A stretch of 64,000 bases of DNA from Halomonas huangheensis. GTDB taxonomy: Bacteria; Pseudomonadota; Gammaproteobacteria; Pseudomonadales; Halomonadaceae. Shown here piece after piece: positions 18,081 through 27,277 of this stretch. The notes under the pieces are model-generated. The model did not search any database. It was not told the DNA's origin and saw only the letters and a program-made list of their open reading frames with translations. Each line of letters starts with the position of its first letter. The stretch's first letter is position 1. Position numbers and translations under genes: made by a program. The DNA is taken from the NCBI RefSeq assembly GCF_001431725.1, contig NZ_CP013106.1, forward strand, positions 1,054,001 through 1,118,000, given 5' to 3'.

Positions 18081-18518
18081 TTGGCGCGTTGGTAAGTTCA
18101 CTTTATGTTGTGTTGAGCATTGACTTGAAAGCGTCACATGGGCGGGGCATGATGTATCCGCTCTGCCATGTGCCCGGTGCTGAACGCTAAAGTGTCTGTT
18201 TATTAACGAACATTGTTCATTTTCTCGGGCCTCCGATTTTTCTCGGTGGTGGAGTATTCGTAGGGATCGCTGTCCAATTCCGGGACTGCATGAAGGAAAA
18301 CAGTGTTTTTTTCTTGTTGCGCTTCCGAGAATCCCGTTATATGGTTGCCCTTGCGAGCATTGGACTATAACAAGGCCACGCCGATGTCGAGCTCGCTGCC
18401 TTGACCTCTTGAAAGGGAGGCGTAAGGTCAGAATCGAGCCGACAATAGATCGGCAAAGCCAAAGCTGCCATGAGCAGCAAACGATCGAAACAGCAAGCTA
18501 GTCAAAAGGAACTCAGCA
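18081..18518 (+). promoter_or_regulatory. Long porin upstream region
   Basis: This 438-nt gap holds no convincing gene. It contains a perfect 11-nt palindrome GAACATTGTTC (18208-18218), a candidate promoter TTGTTG-18-TATATG (18314-18343), and a leader of about 170 nt with an AAAGGAA ribosome binding site just before the porin ATG. A long leader is typical of porin mRNAs that are controlled by sRNAs; that role is inference. Confidence 0.4.
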
Positions 18519-19664
18519 ATGAAAAAGACACTGTTGGCGACTGCCATCGCTGGTGCTGCTGCCTTCGCCGCTACAGGCGCCCAGGCTGCTACCGTCTACA
18601 ACCAGGACGGCACCAAGCTGGACATCTACGGTAACGTGCAGCTGGCCTACTCTTCCGTCAAGGAAGAAGACGGCAATGGTAACGTTGAAGCCCGCGATCA
18701 GATCGAGGACAACGGTTCTACCATCGGCTTCGCTGCTGAGCACGAGATCTACAACGGTCTGGTCGGCTACATGAAGCTCGAGCAGGACGGTTACTCTGCT
18801 GACGAGATGAAGATCTCTGGTCGTGGTTCCGGTGATACTGCCTATATCGGTCTGCGCGGCAACTTCGGTGACGCGAAAGTCGGTTCCTACGACTCGCTGC
18901 TGGACGACTGGATCCAGGATCCGGTCTCCAACAACGAGTACTTCGACCTGAGCGACTCCAACACCTACAAGGGTGCGCCGGGCGATGACGATGTCGTCGT
19001 TGGTGATCCGGAAGGTGACAAGGTTACCTACACTTCACCGGTCTGGGGCGGCTTCCAGTTCGCTCTGGGTACCCAGTACAAGGGTGATGCTGAAGACGAG
19101 AACCTGCAGGACTCCGGTAATGCGTCCTTCTTCGGTGGTATGAAGTACACCATCGGTGGCTTCTCTGTTGCGGGTGTCTATGACAACCTGGGCATCTATG
19201 ACATCGATTCCGGTAATGCGGTCTACGTCGCCGATGATGGCACCGTGTACGATGCCGAAGGCGATCTGGGCGACCAGTACGGTGTGACCTTCCAGTACCA
19301 GTGGGACACGCTGCGCGTTGCATTCAAGTATGAGCGCTTCGAGTCTGACAACGACATCATCAAGGACTCCGACTACTACGCGCTGGGCGCACGCTATGGC
19401 TACGGCAATGGCATGGGTGACGTCTACGGTGCCTACCAGTATGTCGATTACGGCGGTGAAGGTGCACTCAGCCGTGCCAGCGACATCGTTGACGACATCC
19501 AGGGTGATGACGTTGATGATCGTGATGACACGCGCAACGAAATCGTTGCCGGTGTGACCTACAACATCTCCGACGCAATGTACACCTATGTGGAAGGTGC
19601 ATGGCGCGATCGCAACAGCGACATCGGTGATGGCTACGCTGTGGGTCTGACCTACCAGTTCTAA
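18519..19664 (+). CDS. Acidic Gram-negative porin
   Basis: The 381-residue protein has a signal peptide (residues 1-23, cut after GAQA), then alternating amphipathic strands of a trimeric 16-strand porin, ending in the outer-membrane signature Tyr-Gln-Phe. Motifs KLDIYGNVQLAY near the mature N-terminus and TYVEGAWRDRNSDIGDGYAVGLTY near the end fit the general bacterial porin family. It is very rich in Asp and Glu, as expected for a halophile surface protein. Codon use is strongly biased and uniform, suggesting high expression. It is followed by a clear terminator and is probably monocistronic. Confidence 0.92.
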   Translation: MKKTLLATAIAGAAAFAATGAQAATVYNQDGTKLDIYGNVQLAYSSVKEEDGNGNVEARDQIEDNGSTIGFAAEHEIYNGLVGYMKLEQDGYSADEMKISGRGSGDTAYIGLRGNFGDAKVGSYDSLLDDWIQDPVSNNEYFDLSDSNTYKGAPGDDDVVVGDPEGDKVTYTSPVWGGFQFALGTQYKGDAEDENLQDSGNASFFGGMKYTIGGFSVAGVYDNLGIYDIDSGNAVYVADDGTVYDAEGDLGDQYGVTFQYQWDTLRVAFKYERFESDNDIIKDSDYYALGARYGYGNGMGDVYGAYQYVDYGGEGALSRASDIVDDIQGDDVDDRDDTRNEIVAGVTYNISDAMYTYVEGAWRDRNSDIGDGYAVGLTYQF

Positions 19665-19715
19665 GCTTCGGCGACGAACAGGTTTGACCGTATAGGGTCA
19701 TCAAAGCTATAAACG

Positions 19716-19745
19716 AAAGCCGATCCTTGTGGATCGGCTTTTTTC
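19716..19745 (+). terminator. Porin terminator
   Basis: A 10-bp perfect stem (aagccgatcc / ggatcggctt) with a TTGT loop is followed by a run of Ts, 52 nt after the porin stop. Confidence 0.92.
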
Positions 19746-19771
19746 ATATCCACGGAAGCATGTGAGGACCC

Positions 19772-20905
19772 ATGAAAGACACCACCTTTCCTGTGGCACT
19801 GTTGGCTATTGGTGTAGTTCTGTTCAGCACGAATATTCAAGCTGATACCAGTAGTGCAACGCAGCAACGTTTCCGTGAAGAGGGCCATCAGCTGGATTTG
19901 ACGGGTTTCTTCACGTCTGACAACGATGCCCGTAGCCGCACCTTTCGCTTCGGCTCCGCGAATGCTCACGACTTCACCGTGGACACGGCAGGCACTTACC
20001 GTTTTGGAAGCTCCGTTACGGCCGGATATGACGAGAACTACTCCATTGAGGCGGTCTTGCTTGATGATCGTGGCAATGTGATTGCGCGCGATAAAGGTTA
20101 CGGCCTTGAAGGTGGATTGGAACTGGATCAGCAACTTGAGCCCGGCGACTATGTGCTTCAGGTCAAGGCCATGCGCTTCGGTAGCAGTGGTCGTGCCGGT
20201 GATGGATACTCTGTTTCCGTGGCGGGTCTCGATGCCCAGGGCAATCCGCTCAGTGACAGCGTTGATGATGGTGTAGGCCTGCACTTCACTGGAGAGGATC
20301 GCGAGGGTAACCAGAGTGTCTTCGTCAGCGGAGATGTTGAAACTGTTACTCTTGGTGCCGGGAATTCAGGTGCTGCCGCAGCAGCATCTACCGCTGGTAC
20401 CGCAAACTCTGCAGCTGCATCATCAGCAGGTGCGGTGGCTGGCTCAAGCTCGACCGCAGCATCAACAGCAGGCACGGCAGCGGCCGGAGCGGCAGCTGTA
20501 GGGGCAACTGCAGCGGTAAGCAACGCAAGCGAAGCTGCTTCCGGGGCTGATTCTTCAGCATCCGCCAGCAGTGGTGATCCTGAAGTGCAGGTGATCAAGA
20601 CCGACGTGAAGATCCGCGCTCGGGGTGAAGCGCTATCCTTCAATGTTGCTCAGCAGGGACGTGTGCATATCACGACCTCGACCTATCCGGCCGGAGATGA
20701 GGATAGCTATCGTCTTTCGCTGAAAGTGCTGGATGAGTCCGGTTCTGTTGTGGCCGAAGGTGCGGGCGAAGGGTTCAACGGTAACGTCGACTTGACGACT
20801 GATCTGGCGCCCGGCAGCTACCGCATCGACGTAGCGGGGCAGAAGTTTGGTTCTTCACACGATGGACCCAACAACTATGAACTGAAAGTTGAACTGGAAG
20901 ACTGA
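19772..20905 (+). CDS. Secreted two-domain protein with Ala/Ser-rich linker, function unknown
   Basis: A signal peptide (about 1-24, MKDTTFPVALLAIGVVLFSTNIQA) is followed by two copies of a roughly 100-residue beta-sandwich-like domain (about 50-150 and 275-375), separated by an Ala/Ser/Gly linker of about 80 residues. The copies share the ending L-x-PG-x-Y-x-x-x-V-x-x-x-x-FGSS and the block GNVIARDKGYGLEGGLEL versus GSVVAEGAGEGFNGNVDL. This resembles bacterial pre-peptidase C-terminal (PPC) type domains, but I cannot assign a family with certainty. It is expected in the periplasm or outside the cell. It lies alone between two terminators. Confidence 0.75.
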   Translation: MKDTTFPVALLAIGVVLFSTNIQADTSSATQQRFREEGHQLDLTGFFTSDNDARSRTFRFGSANAHDFTVDTAGTYRFGSSVTAGYDENYSIEAVLLDDRGNVIARDKGYGLEGGLELDQQLEPGDYVLQVKAMRFGSSGRAGDGYSVSVAGLDAQGNPLSDSVDDGVGLHFTGEDREGNQSVFVSGDVETVTLGAGNSGAAAAASTAGTANSAAASSAGAVAGSSSTAASTAGTAAAGAAAVGATAAVSNASEAASGADSSASASSGDPEVQVIKTDVKIRARGEALSFNVAQQGRVHITTSTYPAGDEDSYRLSLKVLDESGSVVAEGAGEGFNGNVDLTTDLAPGSYRIDVAGQKFGSSHDGPNNYELKVELED

Positions 20906-20933
20906 TCCAGTCAGATTTTCTGATGCAATGTTG

Positions 20934-20959
20934 ACGGGTCCCTTTTGGGGCCCGTTTTC
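20934..20959 (+). terminator. Terminator after the two-domain secreted protein gene
   Basis: A 9-bp stem with one G-U pair (acgggtccc / ggggcccgt), small T-rich loop, then TTTTCTTTT. Confidence 0.85.
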
Positions 20960-21244
20960 TTTTATAGGGCGAATGACTCTCATCAAGCGTCGATCCATAG
21001 AGAGAGCGTGAGCGTCTGGTGACGAGATGACTCTGGCGGCAGCGTTGAAGACTACGCCGATAGTCTCCTGGGATATCGGTACTCCCGAGTAGAAGTTTTT
21101 GCCTGAATACGGTAATGGGTTATACAGAGAAGTCTTGAGTACTGTGCTCTATCGCCATAAGCATTCAGTTATCTGCTGAGTGGGGAGCATCATTCGGCAA
21201 TAATGGCATTCGGCCATGTATCGGATGGGCAGGGAGGTGACGCC
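20960..21244 (+). other. Intergenic stretch upstream of the diguanylate cyclase gene
   Basis: No gene, tRNA or clear promoter was recognised. Its last 14 nt hold a strong AGGGAGGTGA ribosome binding site (21231-21240). Confidence 0.6.
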
Positions 21245-23221
21245 TTGAGTATGGGACGCAGAATACTGGCCCAACTGTCACTACGCACTCGAATACTGAT
21301 TGGTCTGGTGTTGACCTGGGTGTTGGTCGTAGGGGCTTTGCTGTGGTTCGGCTGGGTGACGGGAAGGGAGTTGGTCCGCGAGGTCAATTTCGAACACCTT
21401 CACTATGAGTCCCGGTTGATCGCCGATGCCGTCAGTGATGAAGTTCAGACGCGTCTGAATGTGCTGGAGGCACTGGTAGACGGCAATGGTTGGGCCGCAT
21501 TACGAGACCCCCAATTCCATGCGCTCAAGAGCAATCAAGCGTTGCTCGAACTCTTCGATGGTATTGAAGTATACAGTGCCTCTGGCAAGGTTCTCGCTGA
21601 TTGGCCCGACTCGACAGGCCATGTTGGCCATGATGTCTCGAGTGAGGCATGTTTCCAGATGGTGCGTGGCACGCTCCAGCCTTACGTCAGCGAGCCTCTC
21701 TATGACCCGACAACATTGACCCCTCATGTGTTGATACTGGTACCGGTGCTCGACGATCAACGCGAGTTGCTGGGGGTAGTGGCCGGGGTGGTCAACCTGC
21801 GTACCGGTGGGATTTTCGAGCAGATCAGTCGTATCCGCCTTGGGGTGGGGGGCTACGCCATCATTTTCACCGCTTCAGGCAAGATGCTCTACCACCCCAA
21901 CGGTGGATGGGTGATGCACGATGCCCATGATGTCCTCGATGGGGCGGCAATCGAACAAGCGATTTACGGGTGGCAGGGCGAGTATATCGGGCCGCGTTAC
22001 GATGGTGTTGCAGCCTACCAGTCTTACCGTCAGGTGTGGCCGGCCAACTGGATTGTCGGAGTCTTTTTTCCGGAGCAGGAAGGCATTGCGCCACTGAGTG
22101 GGTTGGTGGGGCGGCTCAGTTGGATTGGACTGATCATGGCCCTGGTGTTGCTGCCTCTGCTTGCGTGGAGTGTCGTGGTGCTACTCAAGCCACTCTATCG
22201 GCTCAAGCGACAGATCGCTCAGGTCGGCACGGGTCAGCGGCAGCGAGTTAAGCTGCGTACCGATATGAAGGAGCTGGTGCTGCTGGCAGATGCCTTCAAT
22301 GCGGTGGAAGAAGGGCGCAACAAGGCACTGGCTGCCCTGCGTGACCGCCAGGCCTTTATCGAGGCGGTGCTGGCGTCATCGCCTCAGGGAATGTTCGTGA
22401 CCGATACCCGTGGGCGTATCTCCTACATGAATGACGCTCTGGTGGCGCTGACTGGACGCCGTTTCGATGTTGATCGGGAAATGGAGTGGATTGAAGCCAT
22501 TCATGGCGACGACCGGCCGGAGGCCGTCGAGTTCTGGTATCACAGTATGCACAGTGGCCAGGAGTTTCTGCGTCAGGTGCGCTACTGGCGTGTGGATGGA
22601 GAGTTGCTGTGGTTGGAGATCCATGCGAGTCAGGTCGTCGCGGACGACTCTGTGATTGGCTTTGTTGGCACCGTTAAGGATGTTACCGAGCGGCGTGAGG
22701 AAGAGGCGCTACGGCAGTGGGAGGCGGAACACGACCCATTGACGGGCCTACTTAACCGCCGCGGGTTCGAGCGCCGTCTGGAAGAGGCGATGGCCGACTG
22801 GCGCAAGATGTCTACACCTTCTGCGCTGATACTGTTCGATCTTGATCACTTCAAGTTCATCAACGACGAGGGTGGGCATGCGCTGGGCGATGAGATGCTG
22901 CGTGAGATTGCCAGAAGGGTCAATTCGGCGGTCCGGGGAACAGATCACGTTGCACGCCAGGGGGGCGATGAGTTCGCTGTCCTGCTGCCGAGCTGCTCAT
23001 TGGAGCAGGCTGAGCGTATAGCCGAAAAGCTGGTGGCGGCGATCAACGAGGCACAAGTTGAATATCGGGGACAGACCTACCGGGTTACCCCTAGCCTGGG
23101 CCTGACTGAATTCCGCGAGAATGATGGAAGCATTCATCAGCCGACCGCGCGGGCCGACGCGGCAAGTTATCAAGCCAAGCAGCGCGGGCGGAACCGGGTC
23201 GTGGTGGCGGAATACGAGTAA
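21245..23221 (+). CDS. Membrane diguanylate cyclase with periplasmic sensor, HAMP-like, PAS and GGDEF domains
   Basis: The 658-residue protein has a membrane helix near 14-35, a periplasmic sensor region of about 260 residues of the dCache type, a second helix near 300-320, a HAMP-like linker, a PAS domain (about 370-490) and a GGDEF domain (about 495-655). The active-site motif RQGGDEF is intact (about 573), with FDLDHFKFIND upstream, so it should make cyclic di-GMP from two GTP. No EAL domain is present. TTG 21245 is chosen because AGGGAGGTGA lies just upstream; ATG 21251 is an alternative and ATG 21203 lies before that site. The ligand is unknown. Confidence 0.88.
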   Translation: MSMGRRILAQLSLRTRILIGLVLTWVLVVGALLWFGWVTGRELVREVNFEHLHYESRLIADAVSDEVQTRLNVLEALVDGNGWAALRDPQFHALKSNQALLELFDGIEVYSASGKVLADWPDSTGHVGHDVSSEACFQMVRGTLQPYVSEPLYDPTTLTPHVLILVPVLDDQRELLGVVAGVVNLRTGGIFEQISRIRLGVGGYAIIFTASGKMLYHPNGGWVMHDAHDVLDGAAIEQAIYGWQGEYIGPRYDGVAAYQSYRQVWPANWIVGVFFPEQEGIAPLSGLVGRLSWIGLIMALVLLPLLAWSVVVLLKPLYRLKRQIAQVGTGQRQRVKLRTDMKELVLLADAFNAVEEGRNKALAALRDRQAFIEAVLASSPQGMFVTDTRGRISYMNDALVALTGRRFDVDREMEWIEAIHGDDRPEAVEFWYHSMHSGQEFLRQVRYWRVDGELLWLEIHASQVVADDSVIGFVGTVKDVTERREEEALRQWEAEHDPLTGLLNRRGFERRLEEAMADWRKMSTPSALILFDLDHFKFINDEGGHALGDEMLREIARRVNSAVRGTDHVARQGGDEFAVLLPSCSLEQAERIAEKLVAAINEAQVEYRGQTYRVTPSLGLTEFRENDGSIHQPTARADAASYQAKQRGRNRVVVAEYE

Positions 23222-23228
23222 GCCAAGT

Positions 23229-23258
23229 GGGCAGGCACCCGTTGCCTGGTGCCTGCCC
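23229..23258. terminator. Hairpin between the convergent cyclase and cytochrome genes
   Basis: A 10-bp perfect stem (gggcaggcac / gtgcctgccc) with a 10-nt loop sits between two stop codons. There is no long T run. Confidence 0.6.
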
Positions 23259-23265
23259 GTGGAGC

Positions 23266-25665
23266 TTAGGGTGTGACATCCTGACCGCGTAGCTGCTGCT
23301 CCAGGCGCTGCAGCTTGGGATCATCAGGGCGGATCTCGCGCAATTGTGTCATTGCCTGCAATGCGTCTGTTACCTGGCCGAGAGAGGCATTGAGGTAGAC
23401 TGCGGCGTAGAGCAGGTCCGGATCATCCGGTGCGTACTGCAATCCTTGATTCAGGGCGGCAAGGGCTTCGTCCTTGCGTCCCAGGCGGTCAAGCAGCAGC
23501 GAGCGGTTGTAATGCGTACGCGCATGGGCTGGACGCCACTCGGCAGCCTTGTCGAGCCATTCGGCGGCTTCTTCGAACTGCTTGTCCTCGGCCAATGACA
23601 ATGCCAGCAGATAGGCCAGGTGGCCGCGGTCCGGCTCGGGCATCTCTTCCAGCGCCAGGCCTTCCTGTAGAACATCGCGCGCTTCCTCGACGTCACCTTC
23701 ACCACTGAGCAGTGTCACCATATTGGCACGTGCCGGCAGGAAGTACGGGTCCATCTTCAGCGCCGCGCGATATTGTTCAATCGCCTCATCCTCTCGTGCT
23801 GTGCGTGCCAGAAGTACGGCGAGGTTGAGGCGATTGCCCGGCAGGTCGGCCCCCTCGCGCAGACGGCGTTCGTAGTCGCGGCGCACCTCCAGCACCTTGT
23901 CGCGTTGCCCTTCCGGGATCAGCAGCATTGAGGTACCGGCCAGAGCCTTGATGGCTTCGTCACGGACTGCCAGCTCGGAGTCGCTGATCAGCGGCAGCAG
24001 ACGTTGGATACGAGCGTTGTCTGGCGCCTGAGCGAAAGGGGGCGCAGCGGCGGCACGCACCAGGCTCGATTCATCCTGTAGCGCCTGTTCGAGGGTTGGC
24101 ACTGCCGGAGCACCGTAGTTGGCCAGTTCATCCACGGCGGTTGCGCGCACGATATCCGGTGTCCTGTCGTCATTGACCAGCTCAACCAGACCATCCAGTG
24201 CCTCAGGGTCGCCGTTGCGCGCTGCCTGCAGAGTGACGCCGTAGTGGGGACGGCCCTGCTGGTTGGCGCGTGACAGATCACCGAACCATTGCTGGATGCT
24301 GCTGGCGGATTCCTCTGGTGATTTGTCCTGATGGCAGCTGGCACAGGCATTCGGACTGTTGGTGGCGTCATGCAGGTCCGGGCGTGGCACGCGGAAGCTG
24401 TGATCGCGGCGAGGATCGACTTCCATGTAAGGGGTTTCCGGCATATGGCAACTTACACACTGGGCACCTTCGCTACCGGGTTCGTGGTGATGGTGATCGT
24501 GGCTGTCATAGTCCATCGGCTTGATCCCCGGGTACTCGGCGGGAGGCGCCAGGTTGTGGCACTGAGTACAGAGGCCGTTGCCCTCGATCTTGACCCTGGT
24601 GGTATGGGGATCGTGGCAGTTGGTACAGGTCACACCTTCCTGATACATACGGCTCTGGGCGAATGAGCCATAGACGTAGACTTCACCCTGAATCTGGCCA
24701 TCGGCATGGTAGAGCCCCTCCGACAGCAGACTTGGCAGGGCAGCATCGGTCAGCGGGGTGCCGGGTTCGGTTCCTTTGCCCAGCATCTGGCGGCGGCTGT
24801 GGCAGCGGGCGCACTGCTCGACGAGTTCCTTGCCTTGCCATTCGGAGGGATCCACTGGCAGTCCCATGTCCGTGGCGTCCAGTTGTTCTGCGCTGTTGGC
24901 TTCGGCCCTGGCTTCGGTTCTGGCGTCAGTTGCAACGTCGCCATGGTCTTGTTGCCAGTCCGTAGCCCAATCCACATGTGGCTGGCTCGGGCCGTGACAA
25001 CTCTGACAGCCGACGGTCTGTTCATGCCAGGTGGTCGAGAAGCTGTCGCTGTCGAGATCGTAACCCTTGATGAGGTTGGTCGAGTGGCAGTCGGCGCACA
25101 TTGCGTTCCAGTTCTGATAGCGTCCGCGCCAGTGCAATGGATCATCGGGTGTGAAGGTCTGGCCGGGATACAGGGAGAACCACTGCTGACCGCCTTCATC
25201 CTCAGGGCGGGAGTCCCAGGCGATTGTCAGTGCCTGCAACTTGCCGTCCGGCAGTTCGACCAGATATTGCTGCAGAGGCGAGTAGCCGAAGGTATAGGCG
25301 ATCTCCCAGTCCGCTTGCGGATCCTCCGGGCCCTCGATGGTCGCCACAAAGCGGTCGCCATCACGATGGAACCTCGCTTTGACCTCGCCATCCTCGAATA
25401 CGCCATCATCGAAGTCACCGAGCACGTTGGACGGCGTTGCCTCGCGCATGGCCCAGCCGTGGTCAGAGTCCTTCCATGCGCTGTTCTGTTGTTCGTGACA
25501 GCCGGCGCAACTGCCTTCGGGAGCGTAACCCATCGCGTCACTGGCCATCTGGGGGGATGCGGCCTCGCTGACCGCGGTGAAGCCTATTGAAGCCAATACG
25601 GCCACAGCAGCACACAGTTTTCGCCAGCCCTGGCCATTATTGGTAGTCCTGAAAGTCACAGTCAT
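23266..25665 (-). CDS. Exported octaheme cytochrome c with HEAT and TPR repeats
   Basis: The 799-residue protein has an N-terminal export signal ending near SEAAS, then eight CxxCH heme motifs (CAGCH, CADCH, CQSCH, CARCH, CTNCH, CTQCH, CVSCH, CASCH) up to about residue 460. A His-rich stretch (HDHHHHEPG) lies between the sixth and seventh. The C-terminal half carries HEAT-like repeats (about 490-600) and TPRs (about 620-790). Such proteins are periplasmic electron carriers or scaffolds; the partner is unknown. ATG 25665 is chosen over the preceding TTG. It follows the batD-like gene by 16 nt and is likely the last gene of that operon. Confidence 0.88.
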   Translation of the reverse strand: MTVTFRTTNNGQGWRKLCAAVAVLASIGFTAVSEAASPQMASDAMGYAPEGSCAGCHEQQNSAWKDSDHGWAMREATPSNVLGDFDDGVFEDGEVKARFHRDGDRFVATIEGPEDPQADWEIAYTFGYSPLQQYLVELPDGKLQALTIAWDSRPEDEGGQQWFSLYPGQTFTPDDPLHWRGRYQNWNAMCADCHSTNLIKGYDLDSDSFSTTWHEQTVGCQSCHGPSQPHVDWATDWQQDHGDVATDARTEARAEANSAEQLDATDMGLPVDPSEWQGKELVEQCARCHSRRQMLGKGTEPGTPLTDAALPSLLSEGLYHADGQIQGEVYVYGSFAQSRMYQEGVTCTNCHDPHTTRVKIEGNGLCTQCHNLAPPAEYPGIKPMDYDSHDHHHHEPGSEGAQCVSCHMPETPYMEVDPRRDHSFRVPRPDLHDATNSPNACASCHQDKSPEESASSIQQWFGDLSRANQQGRPHYGVTLQAARNGDPEALDGLVELVNDDRTPDIVRATAVDELANYGAPAVPTLEQALQDESSLVRAAAAPPFAQAPDNARIQRLLPLISDSELAVRDEAIKALAGTSMLLIPEGQRDKVLEVRRDYERRLREGADLPGNRLNLAVLLARTAREDEAIEQYRAALKMDPYFLPARANMVTLLSGEGDVEEARDVLQEGLALEEMPEPDRGHLAYLLALSLAEDKQFEEAAEWLDKAAEWRPAHARTHYNRSLLLDRLGRKDEALAALNQGLQYAPDDPDLLYAAVYLNASLGQVTDALQAMTQLREIRPDDPKLQRLEQQLRGQDVTP

Positions 25666-25681
25666 CAATCAATCGTCACGG

Positions 25682-27277
25682 TTATTGGGTGGGGCTTGTC
25701 GGATTCAGTGGTGGCAACGCCGAGCTTACAGTGCTGCTCTTGAGCTCACTCTTCGACGGCAACACCTGATGCAGCGCCTGCCATGCGCTGTCGAGTTGTT
25801 GTCCATGATCGCTTTCGCGTGAGTAACGCAGATGACCAAGGGCGGAAAAAGCATCTTCGACCGCCTTGATCCGCTCCGCTGTCAGCGGTGCGGCCGAAGC
25901 ACGCAACTTGTGCCAGGCCTGTTGGGCATCTCCCAAACGGCGCTCCGTCGTGGCCTGGCGTAGCAAGGTCAGCGCTGTATAGCCGTTCTTTTCCAGATGA
26001 ATTGCGTGCTGACGACGCCTGGAGTGCCAGGCCGGGCGCCCCCATTGCCACCAAAGCCAGATTGCCAGCGCAAGTACAGCGATCGTGATTGCCGATATCC
26101 ACAGCCAGGGCAGGGCTCCTCGAGCATTCAGCCGAGGCAGGGCCGGTCCTGAGACCTTGATCTGCAGTGCCGGCAAACTGGCTTGATCGATTCGGTCCTC
26201 GCTGGGATTGAACCAACGTAACGCCACTTCCGGCAGCTGGCCTTCTCCACCACCCTCGGCGACATAGGTGACGCGTTCAGTACGGGCGCCACCAGTGGCG
26301 TTTTCGCTGACGTTGGGACTTGCCGGATAGACTCCCAGTCCTGCCGGGGCCGAATCGTCGAGTAGCGTAGGCAGCAGAATTACGCTGCCATTATTGATGG
26401 TGGCGGTAACTTCGCGACTGAGGCTATCACCGGCATCCAGCTCGATGACGCTATCCAGGTCACGAATCACGGTCTCATTTGTTGCCGTAGCCTTGCCTGT
26501 GGTGCTCGCAGTGTCGCCGCTGGTATTCGTCGTATCGCTATCCTGTTCAGCATCACCCTGTCCAGCATCGTCCTGTCCAGAGCCACTATTCGAACCTGCA
26601 GCGCGTACCACGGTGATGGTCTGCTTCAACTCAATCGAGTCCGCCGCAACGTAGGGTTTGAGTCCGGCAGCCGCCTCCGGCACCTTGGCACTCAGGGTTT
26701 GCGGTTCGAGTGCGATGTCGCTGCTCACCGGTGTCTGGCCGCCAGCAGGATCGACATAGGTAATCTCAAGGCTCTGGTCCTGGAATTGGTAATCCCCGGG
26801 AGATAATGGGGTCAGACGATAGCTGCGGCTGACACCAGACCATGTCTTGCCGTCAATCCGGTCGCTGGTCGGGCTGGTGGCGCGCTCGGGTAGTGTGACG
26901 CGCAGATTGGGTTGGGCGAGTGTCGGAAAGACCACCGGTTTCGGCAGATAGGTGGGAACAAGCACCGTGATGCGCAGCGTGGTAGTCTCGCCTGGTGCGA
27001 CCTGTTCGGGGTCCAATGAAACCGAAACCTGCGGCTGAGAACTATCTTCAGGTGCGGCCGTGATGGCATCCGTCGCTTGTGGTGGCTGGGTCGGAGACTG
27101 AGCTGGTGGCTGGGTTGGAGACTGAACTGATTGCTGTGCCATGGCTATGCCGCTGCTGAGCTGTAACGCCAACAGCACCAACGGCAACAGCAGCAGTGGC
27201 GTGAGACGCCAGCGCTGTCGGCCGGCGCTGCGCCAGTGCGTCCTGCATGATCGCTGCTGTATATCTGGCTGGCTCAT
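25682..27277 (-). CDS. BatD-like membrane protein (DUF7939-type Bat operon component)
   Basis: The 531-residue protein has an N-terminal export signal or anchor (about 20-48), a Pro/Gln-rich repeat (24-nt units, SPTQPPAQ), a periplasmic beta-rich region (VSLDPEQVAPGETTTLRITV, then RSYRLTPLSPGDYQF), and one membrane helix near 400-425 before a cytoplasmic helical tail. This is the BatD layout in which the large periplasmic part pairs with BatA/BatB. The ATG overlaps the upstream gene by 4 nt (ATGA); a longer frame starting at 27355 lies inside that gene and is not used. A low-complexity Asp/Gly/Thr linker is built on 15-nt repeats. Confidence 0.82.
   Translation of the reverse strand: MSQPDIQQRSCRTHWRSAGRQRWRLTPLLLLPLVLLALQLSSGIAMAQQSVQSPTQPPAQSPTQPPQATDAITAAPEDSSQPQVSVSLDPEQVAPGETTTLRITVLVPTYLPKPVVFPTLAQPNLRVTLPERATSPTSDRIDGKTWSGVSRSYRLTPLSPGDYQFQDQSLEITYVDPAGGQTPVSSDIALEPQTLSAKVPEAAAGLKPYVAADSIELKQTITVVRAAGSNSGSGQDDAGQGDAEQDSDTTNTSGDTASTTGKATATNETVIRDLDSVIELDAGDSLSREVTATINNGSVILLPTLLDDSAPAGLGVYPASPNVSENATGGARTERVTYVAEGGGEGQLPEVALRWFNPSEDRIDQASLPALQIKVSGPALPRLNARGALPWLWISAITIAVLALAIWLWWQWGRPAWHSRRRQHAIHLEKNGYTALTLLRQATTERRLGDAQQAWHKLRASAAPLTAERIKAVEDAFSALGHLRYSRESDHGQQLDSAWQALHQVLPSKSELKSSTVSSALPPLNPTSPTQ
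26542..26586 (-). repeat. 15-nt tandem repeat in the batD-like gene
   Basis: Three units (on the plus strand cctgttcagcatcac, cctgtccagcatcgt, cctgtccagagccac) encode the Gly/Asp/Gln linker. Confidence 0.75.

Noticed and set aside
24706..25590. 294-codon plus-strand frame across the octaheme cytochrome gene
   Set aside because: The minus strand has eight heme motifs in phase, so the plus-strand frame is a shadow.
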